A DNA stretch of 64,000 nucleotides from Streptomyces werraensis (GTDB lineage: Bacteria > Actinomycetota > Actinomycetes > Streptomycetales > Streptomycetaceae): positions 241,800-305,799 of the forward strand of contig BNBX01000007.1 of NCBI GenBank assembly GCA_014656175.1, read 5' to 3'. The notes beneath the pieces are model-generated. The model had not been told where the DNA came from and ran no database searches. It saw only the letters and a program-made list of their open reading frames with translations. The stretch's first letter is position 1. The number at the start of each line of letters is the position of its first letter. Below, piece by piece: positions 23,394 to 32,010 of this stretch. Position numbers and translations under genes: made by a program.

Positions 23394-25814
23394 GTGACGA
23401 CGGACACACACGGTCCTGGGGCGGAGGATGCTGTCCCGCACGGACGGAACCGACGGGGCGTCAGGGGAGACCGCACGGTGGAGAACGCGCAGCAGCACAG
23501 ACCGGCCGAGGACGGCGGAGCACCGGCGGGTGAGGGGCCCGCCGGGTCCCAGGCCGCGCTGGAACTCCTGGTCCACGGGGTCGGCGGCACCACCCCGGAG
23601 CAGATGCTCGACGACCCGCGCACGGTCCGCGTCACCGGCGACGACGTCGCCGCCCTGTTCCGCCGCGCCGACGACGCCGACGCCGAGCGGGACACCGGCG
23701 CCCGCCGCGACGGGCCCGTCCCCGAGGCGTATGTCTGGTGCAACCTCACCTCCGGCAACGGAACCCGCGCCCTGTGGCTGCTGCTCCTGCCGTTCATGGT
23801 GGTCAACCTGGCCCACTGGATGCGCCCCGGCGCCCACGGCCGCCGCCGCACGGTCCGGCTGTACGGGCTGCTGGTGCGGCTGACCGGCCTCAGCCTGACG
23901 GTGCTGCTCGTCGCCGCCGCCTGCGAGGCCGCCCTCGACCTCACCGCCTGGCAGTGCGCGGGCACGCCCGCCTGCGCCGGCCGGCACTCCTGGCTCGGCT
24001 TCCTGTCACCCGGCGAGGGCTGGTGGGGCGCGCCCGGCCGCCGGCTCGCCCTGGCCGCCCTGGTGCCCGCCGCCCTCACCGGACTGCTGTGGTTCCTGTC
24101 CCTGCGCACCTGGAGCGCCTACGAGTCGCAGCAGCCGCTCGGCGGCTCGGAGGCCGAGGAGGACACCGGCCCGACCGCCCTGAACCGCCCCGGCTTCTGG
24201 TACGGCCGCCGCCTGGGCGCCCGGCTGCGCGCCGCCCACACCGCCGCCGCGCTGCTGACGGTCGCCGCGGCCGTGGGCTCCGCCGCCGCACGGTACGACC
24301 GCGAGCCGGGCGGCCCTGCCGTCCTCGCCGTCCTGGGTGTGCTGCTGGAGGCCGCCCTGGCCGGCGGGGCGGGCACGGTGGTGTGGGTGGTCTGCCGCCG
24401 CGGCCGCAGCGAACACCGCCTCGACGGCGACGCGGACCGCCCACTGGTGCGAGGGCTGCCCCTCGCCGCCCTCGCCCTGCTCGCCCTCAGCACCCTCTAC
24501 GCCGGCTGGGAGCGGCCGGGCTGGGAGTCGGCGGGCAGGCTGCCCGGCAACCTCACCTTCGGCGCCCTCACCTTCGCGCAGGGCCTGCTGGTGATCGTGC
24601 TCGCCTGCGTCTCCCACGCCCTGCACCGCACCGACCCCGACCGGCGCGCCGCGCTGCGCGGACTGGCCGGACCCGCGGTCGCCATGCTCGCCTGCGCGCT
24701 CGGCGGCGTGATGTCCGGCGGGGTCTCGCAGCGGGTGTCCGACTGGCTGGACGGCACCCGCGCCTCCATCCCGGGGCCGCCGGTGCTGCTCACCTGGCAG
24801 GCGTCCGTCATCCCCCCGCTGCTCCTGCTGCTCCTCGCCATGTGCTGCTGGCTCGCCCGCCGCGCCTGGCACCTCGCCCGTGCCGAACGCGCCGCCGTGG
24901 AGGAGGAGTACGCCGGAGAGCCGGGCGACCCCGGACGCACCCGCCGGATCGCCTCCGTACGCGCCATGGCCGCCCTCACCGACCGGGGACCGCGCATCCT
25001 CGCCGTCACCTCCGCCGCCACCCTGCTCCTCGGAGCCGCGGCCCTGGCCGGCGCGACGGCCACCGGGGAGACTCCGGACGAGGCGGCGCGCGGCGCCCAC
25101 CCCGTCGTGCACGGCGCCGCGCAGACCGCGCAGGCCCTCGGCTCCTGGCTGATCGGCCTCGGCTTCGTCCTCCTCGTCACCTGGGGCCGCCGCGCCTACA
25201 AGGACGCCTCCGCCCGCCGCACCATAGGGATCCTGTGGGACGTCGGCACCTTCTGGCCGCGCGCCGCGCACCCCTTCGCGCCGCCCTGCTACGCCGAGCG
25301 CGCGGTGCCCGACCTGACCTGGCGCATCGCCACCTGGACCCGTGCCACCGGAGGACGGCTGGTGCTCTCCGGGCACTCCCAGGGCAGCGTGCTCGCCGCC
25401 GCCGCGGCCTGGCAGCTCCCGCCGTCCGCCCGCAGACGCGTCGCCCTCCTGACCTACGGCTCCCCGCTGGAGCGGCTGTACGGCCGCTGGTTCCCCGCCC
25501 ACTTCGGCCCGGACGCCCTGGACGCCCTGCACCGGGACGTCGTCTGCTGGCGCAACCTGTACCGGCGCACCGACCCCATCGGCGGTCCCGTGCGGCTGCC
25601 CGGCGACGGCGGACCCGACGTGGACCGCCCGCCGCTCAAGGATCCCCTCGCCTACGGCCGCACCGCGGAACACCCGCTGCCCGCGCCGATCCTCGGCCAC
25701 TCCGACTACCGGGCCGACCCCGAGTTCGCGGAGGAACGCCGGCGCCTGCTCGCCCGGCTGCGTCCCGAGGTGCCCGCTCCCCGCAGCACCGGGAGGCCCG
25801 GGCCGGCGGCCTGA
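23394..25814 (+). CDS. Large membrane protein with C-terminal GHSQGS hydrolase motif
   Basis: The 806-residue protein begins with an LLVHGVGG strand-loop (about residue 60), as in alpha/beta hydrolases. A long region of some eight to ten membrane helices follows (about 120-610), then LVLSGHSQGSVLAAAAAW (about 655-672), a clear GxSxG nucleophile elbow, and the later LTYGSPLERLYGRWFP. The reading is a lipase- or esterase-like fold split by a membrane domain. The GTG follows GGGGAG; a GTG at 23478 is an alternative. The function is unknown; it ends 18 bp from the convergent beta-helix/AAA+ gene. Confidence 0.8.
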   Translation: MTTDTHGPGAEDAVPHGRNRRGVRGDRTVENAQQHRPAEDGGAPAGEGPAGSQAALELLVHGVGGTTPEQMLDDPRTVRVTGDDVAALFRRADDADAERDTGARRDGPVPEAYVWCNLTSGNGTRALWLLLLPFMVVNLAHWMRPGAHGRRRTVRLYGLLVRLTGLSLTVLLVAAACEAALDLTAWQCAGTPACAGRHSWLGFLSPGEGWWGAPGRRLALAALVPAALTGLLWFLSLRTWSAYESQQPLGGSEAEEDTGPTALNRPGFWYGRRLGARLRAAHTAAALLTVAAAVGSAAARYDREPGGPAVLAVLGVLLEAALAGGAGTVVWVVCRRGRSEHRLDGDADRPLVRGLPLAALALLALSTLYAGWERPGWESAGRLPGNLTFGALTFAQGLLVIVLACVSHALHRTDPDRRAALRGLAGPAVAMLACALGGVMSGGVSQRVSDWLDGTRASIPGPPVLLTWQASVIPPLLLLLLAMCCWLARRAWHLARAERAAVEEEYAGEPGDPGRTRRIASVRAMAALTDRGPRILAVTSAATLLLGAAALAGATATGETPDEAARGAHPVVHGAAQTAQALGSWLIGLGFVLLVTWGRRAYKDASARRTIGILWDVGTFWPRAAHPFAPPCYAERAVPDLTWRIATWTRATGGRLVLSGHSQGSVLAAAAAWQLPPSARRRVALLTYGSPLERLYGRWFPAHFGPDALDALHRDVVCWRNLYRRTDPIGGPVRLPGDGGPDVDRPPLKDPLAYGRTAEHPLPAPILGHSDYRADPEFAEERRRLLARLRPEVPAPRSTGRPGPAA

Positions 25815-25832
25815 CGATCCGTCGTCCCGCGC

Positions 25833-28277
25833 TCAGGGCAGCGCGGGCAGGTCCTCCGCGTACAGCAGCGTCAGGTCGTCGGTGGTGGGCTCGTCGAGCT
25901 GGGCGACCCGGCTCGCGTGCCGCTCCACCATCGCCTCGAACGTCTGCCGCGCCGTGCGCCCGTTGCCGAACGCGGGCCCCTTGGGGATGTCGGTGAAGTA
26001 CTTCAGCAGCGCCTCAGCGGCACCGGGCGCCAGCCGGTACTCGTGCTCCTCGGCCTGCTGCTCCACGATCCGCAGCAGCTCCTCGGGGCCGTAGTCGCCG
26101 AACGTGATCGTCCGCGAGAAGCGGGACGCCACACCGGGGTTGACCGACAGGAAGCGCTCCATCTCGGCCGTGTATCCGGCCACGATGACCACCACCGCGT
26201 CCCGCTGGTCCTCCATCAGCTTCACCAGCGTGTCGATGGCCTCCTTGCCGAAGTCGCGGCCCGCGTCCTCCGGCGACAGCGCGTACGCCTCGTCGATGAA
26301 CAGCACCCCGCCGCGCGCCTTCTCGAACGCCTCCTGGGTGCGGATCGCCGTCGAGCCGATGTGCTCGCCGACCAGGTCCACCCTGGACACCTCGACCAGG
26401 TGGCCCTGCTCCAGCACCCCGAGCGAGGCGAGGATCTCGCCGTACAGACGCGCCACCGTGGTCTTGCCGGTGCCGGGGGAGCCGGTGAACACCAGGTGCC
26501 GCTTGACGGACGCGGCCTTCAGCCCGGCCCGCTGCCGGCGCCGGCCCACCTCGATCATGTCGGTGAGGGCCCGCACCTCGCGCTTGACGCTCTCCAGGCC
26601 GACCAGGGCGTCGAGTTCGCCGAGGACGTCCTTGGAGGTGCGTGTCTCGCGCCGCGGTTCCGGCACGGCGGCGGGGGCGGGCGGCGCAACGGCCCCGGCA
26701 GGGGCGGGGACCGTGCCCAGCAGCCCCGTGGTGTGGCCGGTGGTCTGCACCGCGGCTTCGGGCGCGGGCGGTTCGGCGCGCAGGCTGCCGGACTCGTCGC
26801 TGGTGCAGTCCTCGACGACCGGCCCGCCCGAGCCGGACGTGCCGTCGGCGCCCTCGGCGAACTCGTAACCCCCGCGCGCGCAGCGCTCGGTGCGGCACTT
26901 GCGCAGCGTCGTACGGCTGCCGTCGATGACGTGGAAGCCGTAGCCGCCGCTGCCGGTGACCCGGCAGTGCTCGAAGGTGCCGCGGCCGCCCGCGGACACG
27001 TACACGCCCGCCTCGGCGGGGGAGTCGACCGTGCAGCGCTCGACGGTGGGGTCGGCGCCCTTGGTGACGATGACCCCGGTCTGGGTGCCGTCCAGGGAGC
27101 AGTTGTTCAGGGTGCCGCCACTGCCGTGGTCACGGAACCAGGCGCCCGTCGCCGCCTCCCGGATGCGGCAGTCGTCGAGCTGGGCGGTCGCGCCGTCGCT
27201 CACCGACACCGCCGTGTTGCGCACCTGGGAGAGGTCGCTGTCGACGACGTCCGCCCGCGAGCCGCGGTCCAGCACGAACAGCGCGTCCGGCACGTCGTGC
27301 ACCCGGCAGGAGTCCAGGACGGCGGTCGCACCGTCGCTGACCCACACCGCCGGGTAGTCGCCGGTGCTGTCGAAGATCTCGCACTGGTTGGCGTCCACCC
27401 GCGTCCCCGGGTCCCACACCGACAGACCGTTGCGGCCGAACTGCCGCACCGTGGTGCGGGTCAGGGTGAGCACCGAGCGGGAGCGCAGGTCGACCGCGTT
27501 CTCCGGGATGTCGTGGATGCGGCAGTCGGCCAGCGTCAGCACGGCGTCCGTGTCGAGCGTGACGCCGTCCCCGGTGGTGCGGTGCACGTCGCAGTCGGTG
27601 AGGTGGGCGGTGGCACGGCCGGTCACCTGCACCCCGCTGCCGCGCACCTCGTACACCTCGCAGCCGACGGCCTCCAGCGCCGAGTTCTCCCCGGTCGCGG
27701 TCAGGCCGGAACCGGAGGCGTGGTGCACCTTGCAGCGCTCCAGCCGCGGGTGGCCCCCGCCGCGCACGGCGACGCCCGCCTGCCCGGCGGCGACCACCTC
27801 GCACTCCTCGAAGACCCCGCCCCCGCCGTCGACCACGGCGATGCCGGCGCCCGCCGGGTTGTCGACCGTGCACCGGCGCACCGTGGGCCGGGCGGCGCCG
27901 CGCACCTCGATGCCGGCCGCGGACCGGCTGACCACGCGGATGTCCCGCAGCTCGGGGGTGCCCTCCTCCACCAGCACGGCCGGGGCGGTGGCGTCCTGTC
28001 CCTCCACGTGCAGGTCCAGCACCACGGCGGAGGCGCGCACGGTGAGCGGCACCCCGTCCGGCGGCGCGATGCGCACCGAGCCGGGCGACCCCTCGGGCCC
28101 GCGCAGGGTCACCGCCCGCCGCACGACGAGGTTCTCCCGGTAGGTGCCGGGAGCGACGGTGAGCACGTCGCCCTCGCCCGCGGCCTCCAGGGCGGCGGCG
28201 AGCGATGGGTACTCACCCGTGCGGCGGCGCCACCTCGATGTGCCGGTGTGCGTCACCTGGACCGTGCCCTGTGCCAT
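25833..28277 (-). CDS. Parallel beta-helix / AAA+ ATPase fusion protein
   Basis: The 814-residue protein has two modules. Residues about 25-490 are right-handed parallel beta-helix repeats, with many short units such as ALEAVGCEVYEVRGSGVQV. An Ala/Pro linker (about 500-545) leads to an AAA+ domain of the CbbX/SpoVK/EccA type: GLESVKREV, Walker A GSPGTGKT (about 595-602), Walker B VLFIDEA (about 653), and GVASRFSRTI as the arginine-finger region. There is no signal peptide, so the helix is probably cytoplasmic. The role is unknown; EccA-like ATPases remodel protein complexes. The start ATG lacks a strong ribosome site. Confidence 0.88.
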   Translation of the reverse strand: MAQGTVQVTHTGTSRWRRRTGEYPSLAAALEAAGEGDVLTVAPGTYRENLVVRRAVTLRGPEGSPGSVRIAPPDGVPLTVRASAVVLDLHVEGQDATAPAVLVEEGTPELRDIRVVSRSAAGIEVRGAARPTVRRCTVDNPAGAGIAVVDGGGGVFEECEVVAAGQAGVAVRGGGHPRLERCKVHHASGSGLTATGENSALEAVGCEVYEVRGSGVQVTGRATAHLTDCDVHRTTGDGVTLDTDAVLTLADCRIHDIPENAVDLRSRSVLTLTRTTVRQFGRNGLSVWDPGTRVDANQCEIFDSTGDYPAVWVSDGATAVLDSCRVHDVPDALFVLDRGSRADVVDSDLSQVRNTAVSVSDGATAQLDDCRIREAATGAWFRDHGSGGTLNNCSLDGTQTGVIVTKGADPTVERCTVDSPAEAGVYVSAGGRGTFEHCRVTGSGGYGFHVIDGSRTTLRKCRTERCARGGYEFAEGADGTSGSGGPVVEDCTSDESGSLRAEPPAPEAAVQTTGHTTGLLGTVPAPAGAVAPPAPAAVPEPRRETRTSKDVLGELDALVGLESVKREVRALTDMIEVGRRRQRAGLKAASVKRHLVFTGSPGTGKTTVARLYGEILASLGVLEQGHLVEVSRVDLVGEHIGSTAIRTQEAFEKARGGVLFIDEAYALSPEDAGRDFGKEAIDTLVKLMEDQRDAVVVIVAGYTAEMERFLSVNPGVASRFSRTITFGDYGPEELLRIVEQQAEEHEYRLAPGAAEALLKYFTDIPKGPAFGNGRTARQTFEAMVERHASRVAQLDEPTTDDLTLLYAEDLPALP

Positions 28278-28401
28278 GGTGTTGCCGTGCCCCCACCTCG
28301 TCGTACCTGTGGACCGTTCCCGTCCGAGTCTTCGCCGATCGGTTCGGCCGGACCACCGTAGCGTGCGCGGGGGCGGCGAGTTGACCAGAGGCGGAACGCC
28401 G

Positions 28402-29013
28402 TCAGCTGCCGGCGTCCGCCCTGCCCCAGTCCGGGCCCACGCGGCCCCACTCCCGGTCCCAGCGGGCGTACCGGCCGCGGAGCATCCGGCGCAGCACCAG
28501 GCGCCGGCCGCCCTCGAACAGTCCGGCGGCCAGCAGCGCGGCCCCCGCGCCGGCGAGCACCGCGTGGGCCGTGGCGGCGCCCTGCTCCAGCGGGCGCGCG
28601 ACCCGGTCCCCGCGCCCGTCGGTCCATATGCGGAACGTGTCGCCCGGCCGGGGATCCGGCAGCCGCGCCTGCACGGCCTCCCGCCGTCCGGATCCGTCCG
28701 GGGCGGTCCAGCGGGCCAGGACGCGGGAACCCGGGTCCCCGCCCAGCAGCTCCGGGTCCGTGGCCGCCGGGGCAGGGTCCAGCTCGCGCACCACCGTGGC
28801 CGTGACCAGGTGGCGGAACTGCTGCTGGGCGCGGACCGACCGCTGCAGCGACGCGTGCGCGGCGCTTCCGGCCAGGACGCCGATCAGCGGCGCGGCGAGC
28901 GTGGCCAGCAGGAGCGCGGCGAGCGCCAGCCAGGCTTCCGCGAGGTCGGTGGCGCGGCGCAGCGGGTTGCGCCGCCAGCGCCAGAGTCCGCTGACCGCCC
29001 GCACGGCACGCAC
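28402..29013 (-). CDS. Rv1733c-family membrane protein
   Basis: Membrane protein of 203 residues with the layout of the mycobacterial Rv1733c family: a basic WRWRRNPLRR N-terminus, a first helix (LALAALLLATLAAPLIGVLAG), an external domain of about 90 residues and a second helix (AHAVLAGAGAALLAAGL) before a basic tail. The function is unknown. The GTG at 29013 abuts the GGGGAGGGG ribosome site; the GTG three codons later (29004) has better spacing and may be the real start. Confidence 0.82.
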   Translation of the reverse strand: MRAVRAVSGLWRWRRNPLRRATDLAEAWLALAALLLATLAAPLIGVLAGSAAHASLQRSVRAQQQFRHLVTATVVRELDPAPAATDPELLGGDPGSRVLARWTAPDGSGRREAVQARLPDPRPGDTFRIWTDGRGDRVARPLEQGAATAHAVLAGAGAALLAAGLFEGGRRLVLRRMLRGRYARWDREWGRVGPDWGRADAGS

Positions 29014-29100
29014 CCCCTCCCCGGTTCCCTCACCGATCCCTCACGCTGCCCAACGCGCCGGAACGGACCCGGGTTCCCGCGTCGCTCGGCCGCGCGCGCG

Positions 29101-29928
29101 TCAGGCCACGACCTCCAGCGGGTCGCCGACGCGGAGGGTGCCGGGGGAGACGGGCACCAGGTTCACGCCGAAGAGGAGCCGGCCGCCGGCGGACCGGTGG
29201 CGGCCCAGGGTGTGCAGCGGTTCGCGTCCGCGGCGGGCGGTGTCCTGGTCGGTGGTGGTGACCACGCACCGTCCGCTCGGCTTGGGGACCCGGAACGTCA
29301 TCTCGCCGATGCTGACGCGCTTCCAGCCGTCCTCCGCCCACGCCTCCGTCCCCTCGACCACCACGTTGGGCCGGAAGCGGCTCATCGGCAGCGGGCCCTC
29401 GTGCGCGTGCTCGCCCTGCGCGACAAGGGAGTTGAGCCGGTCCAGGGAGGCGGTCGCGGTGAGCAGCAGCGGGTATCCGTCGGCGAACGTGACCGTCTCG
29501 CCGGGCAGCGCGTACGCGGGGTCGACCGGCCGCCGTACGGCCGGGTCGTCGAGGTGCACGAGCCGCACCGGTGTGTCCAGGAAGTCGCTGCACCACTCGT
29601 GCACGGCCGGGTCCTCGGCGGGGACGACCTCCACCTTGTCGCCGAAGACGTCCGCCGGGACGGTCGTGCCGGGCGCCGGCACGGGCACGGTGACCGGAGC
29701 GCGGCCGGGCGCGGACAGCACGACGCCGCCGCCGGGCAGCGGCTCGGCGGCGGCGAGGGCGAGGCGTGGGTGGCGGCGCTGCGTGACGACCTTTCCCCCG
29801 TCGTCGATCAGCGTCCAGCGCCGGTCACCGGCCGGACCCCAGCGCTCCACGACGACCTCCCGGAGCGGCAGGCTCCGGAAGGCCTTGACCGGATGAACGT
29901 GGATCGAGCGCACACGAGCGTTCCCCAT
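29101..29928 (-). CDS. MOSC-domain protein with N-terminal beta-barrel
   Basis: Molybdenum-cofactor sulfurase C-terminal-type (MOSC) protein of 275 residues, related to YcbX and mARC. The N-terminal MOSC_N barrel starts VRSIHVHPVKAFRSLPL. The MOSC domain contains MSRFRPNVVVEG and the conserved cysteine in SGRCVVTT (about residue 227). Such proteins carry sulfur or the molybdenum cofactor and can reduce N-hydroxylated compounds with partner reductases. No ferredoxin-type module is fused here. It stands as a single gene. Confidence 0.92.
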   Translation of the reverse strand: MGNARVRSIHVHPVKAFRSLPLREVVVERWGPAGDRRWTLIDDGGKVVTQRRHPRLALAAAEPLPGGGVVLSAPGRAPVTVPVPAPGTTVPADVFGDKVEVVPAEDPAVHEWCSDFLDTPVRLVHLDDPAVRRPVDPAYALPGETVTFADGYPLLLTATASLDRLNSLVAQGEHAHEGPLPMSRFRPNVVVEGTEAWAEDGWKRVSIGEMTFRVPKPSGRCVVTTTDQDTARRGREPLHTLGRHRSAGGRLLFGVNLVPVSPGTLRVGDPLEVVA

Positions 29929-29988
29929 GGGCCCATCGTGCCATCACCGGACGACGGCACCGGGCCCTTTCGGCACGGCTCGGCCCGC

Positions 29989-30426
29989 TCAGTACCCCCG
30001 GTACTGCTGGTTGTTGTAGGGGTCCTGGTACGGCGCGGGCGCCGGCCGCGGGGCGGCCGCGGGACGCATCGCCTCGTACCCGGCGGGCTGCGGCTGGCGC
30101 GGCGGCTGCGGCTGGGGGCCGGGGTAGCCGCGCGGCGCGGTGGCCTGCTGCGGGATGTACGCCGTGTGCGCCTGCTGGAGCGGGGCGGGCTGCGGCGCGG
30201 CGGGCTGGGGATAGCCGTAGGACGGCTGGGACGGTGCCGCCGGCAGGGCCGGCAACGCCGAGGGGAGCGCGGGCAGGTGACTGGCCGGCGCCTCGTACGC
30301 GGCGGGAACCCGGATCGGGGCGATCTGCGGGGTGCCCCGCTCGGCCACGAGCGAGTCGTAGATCGGGGTGTCCGGGAAGGCAGCGGAGGAGTAGCCGCCG
30401 CCATACATGGAGCGGGGGGAGGTCAT
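29989..30426 (-). CDS. Pro/Gln/Tyr-rich hypothetical protein (DUF6643-like)
   Basis: The 145-residue low-complexity protein begins MTSPRSMYGGGYSSAAFPDTPIYDSL and continues with repeated Pro/Ala/Gln/Tyr segments ending PYNNQQYRGY. It resembles a small Streptomyces family annotated as DUF6643, and only the N-terminal 45 residues look ordered. No ribosome site precedes the ATG, so translation may be leaderless. It is divergent from the TerD gene. The function is unknown. Confidence 0.72.
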   Translation of the reverse strand: MTSPRSMYGGGYSSAAFPDTPIYDSLVAERGTPQIAPIRVPAAYEAPASHLPALPSALPALPAAPSQPSYGYPQPAAPQPAPLQQAHTAYIPQQATAPRGYPGPQPQPPRQPQPAGYEAMRPAAAPRPAPAPYQDPYNNQQYRGY

Positions 30427-30728
30427 GGCACATAAGTTAAGCCCACGATGTGCTGGTTGGGGAGACCGATAAGAGGGTTGTTTTCCGCGCCCTGGGTGAC
30501 TGGCGATCCCCAATGCGAGCGAACTTACGGAAAACGGGCGTACTGTCGCGCGGATTTCGTGTAAAGGCCGAGTTCCGAGGGGGTTACCGGCGGTCTCAGG
30601 GGGCGGCCGGCGACGGGTTCGCGCCCGCGGGCGTGGGCGCCCCTCGCGTGGGGGATTAGGTTGGGCGGACGCACACCGACGGACGCCGGGGCTTCGCCCG
30701 GCGCGGCGACCTGTGATGGGGGCGGGAC
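30427..30728. other. Divergent spacer upstream of terD-like gene
   Basis: This 302-bp spacer separates the DUF6643-like gene from the TerD gene. Its first 150 bases are relatively AT-rich for this genome (for example around 30430-30490), as expected of promoters. I see no coding sequence and no clear palindrome. Confidence 0.4.
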
Positions 30729-32003
30729 ATGTCCATGCCGAAGGGATCGAACACACCGGTGCCGGCCACGGCACTGCGGGTCGACGTGGGCTGGCGCTTC
30801 GGCCCCGGCGTGCCCGACGCGGACGCCTCGGCGCTGCTGCTGTCCGGCGGCAAGGTCCGCTCCGACGCCGACTTCGTCTTCTACAACCAGCCCGCCCACG
30901 CCTCCGGCGCCGTACGCCACGAGGGCAAGCGGCAGGACGGGGGCCGGGTCACCGACACCCTGCTCGTCGACCTCACGCGCGTCGAGCCCGGCGTCGAGAC
31001 CGTCATCCTGGCCGCCTCCAGCGACGGCGGCACCTTCGGACAGGTCCCGGACCTCTCCATCGAGGTGAAGGACGCGGCGAACGGCGCCGTGGCCGCCCGT
31101 TTCGACAGCACCGGCGCCACCACCGAGACCGCCTTCGTGCTCGGCGAGTTCTACCGCCGCCAGGGAGCCTGGAAGTTCCGCGCCGTCGGACAGGGCTACA
31201 GCAGCGGGCTCGAGGGCCTCGCCACCGACTACGGCATCACCGTGGACGAACCGCAGCACGCCGTACCGCCCGCCGCGCCCGTGGCGGCCCCGGCCGCCCC
31301 GCCGGTCGCGCCTCCGGTCACCGTGCCGCAGCCGCCGCCCCCGCCCGTGGCGCCCCCGGCACCCGTCCAGCTCACCAAGGTGACGCTCACCAAGGCGGCG
31401 CCCTCCGTGTCGCTGACCAAGCAGGGCGGCACCTCGGGCTCCCTCCACGTCAACCTCAACTGGGAGGTGCGCAAGCAGTTCTCCGGCTGGGCCGCCAAGC
31501 TGGGCCGCCCGGTCGCCATGCACGCCGACCTCGACCTCGACCTGTGCGCCCTGTGGGAGCTCACCGACGGCAGGAAGGGCGTCGTCCAGGCCCTCGGCAA
31601 CGCCTTCGGCTCGCTGCACCAGCCGCCGTTCATCCACCTCGACGGCGACGACCGCACCGGCGCCTCGGCGCGCGGCGAGAACCTCACCGTCAACCTCGAC
31701 CACAAGCACCAGTTCCGGCGCATCCTCGTCTTCGTCACCGTCTACGAGGGCGCCCGCTCCTTCGCCGACCTGCACGCCACGGTCACCCTCCGCCCGCAGC
31801 ACGGCGCGCCCATCGACTTCTCACTCGACGAGTGCACCGTCCCCTCCACGGTGTGCGCGCTCGCGCTCATCACCAACAACGGCGGCGACCTGGTCGTCCA
31901 GCGCGAGGCCCGCTACCTCGTCCCTGAGCGCGGCGTCAGTCCGCAGCGCACCGTCGACCACGCCTACGGCTGGGGCATGAACTGGACGCCCGGCCGCAAG
32001 TGA
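30729..32003 (+). CDS. Tandem TerD-domain stress protein
   Basis: Tellurite/stress-resistance (TerD-type) protein of 424 residues with two domains. The first TerD domain (about 10-180) has LRVDVGWRF and DADFVFYNQPAHASGAV with the calcium-site type acidic residues, and GEFYRRQGAWKFRAVGQGY. A Pro/Ala/Val-rich linker (about 185-220) follows, then a second TerD-like beta-sandwich (SVSLTKQGGTSGSLHVNLNW, about 230-420). Cytoplasmic; TerD proteins bind Ca2+ and are linked to phage, oxidative and metal stress. The ATG follows GGGGGCGGGAC. Confidence 0.9.
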   Translation: MSMPKGSNTPVPATALRVDVGWRFGPGVPDADASALLLSGGKVRSDADFVFYNQPAHASGAVRHEGKRQDGGRVTDTLLVDLTRVEPGVETVILAASSDGGTFGQVPDLSIEVKDAANGAVAARFDSTGATTETAFVLGEFYRRQGAWKFRAVGQGYSSGLEGLATDYGITVDEPQHAVPPAAPVAAPAAPPVAPPVTVPQPPPPPVAPPAPVQLTKVTLTKAAPSVSLTKQGGTSGSLHVNLNWEVRKQFSGWAAKLGRPVAMHADLDLDLCALWELTDGRKGVVQALGNAFGSLHQPPFIHLDGDDRTGASARGENLTVNLDHKHQFRRILVFVTVYEGARSFADLHATVTLRPQHGAPIDFSLDECTVPSTVCALALITNNGGDLVVQREARYLVPERGVSPQRTVDHAYGWGMNWTPGRK

Positions 32004-32010
32004 CGTCCGG

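Noticed and set aside
25917..28361. An 814-residue plus-strand reading opposite the beta-helix/AAA+ gene
   Set aside because: Composition rich in Arg, His, Gly and Val with no motif, while the minus strand has Walker motifs and beta-helix repeats.
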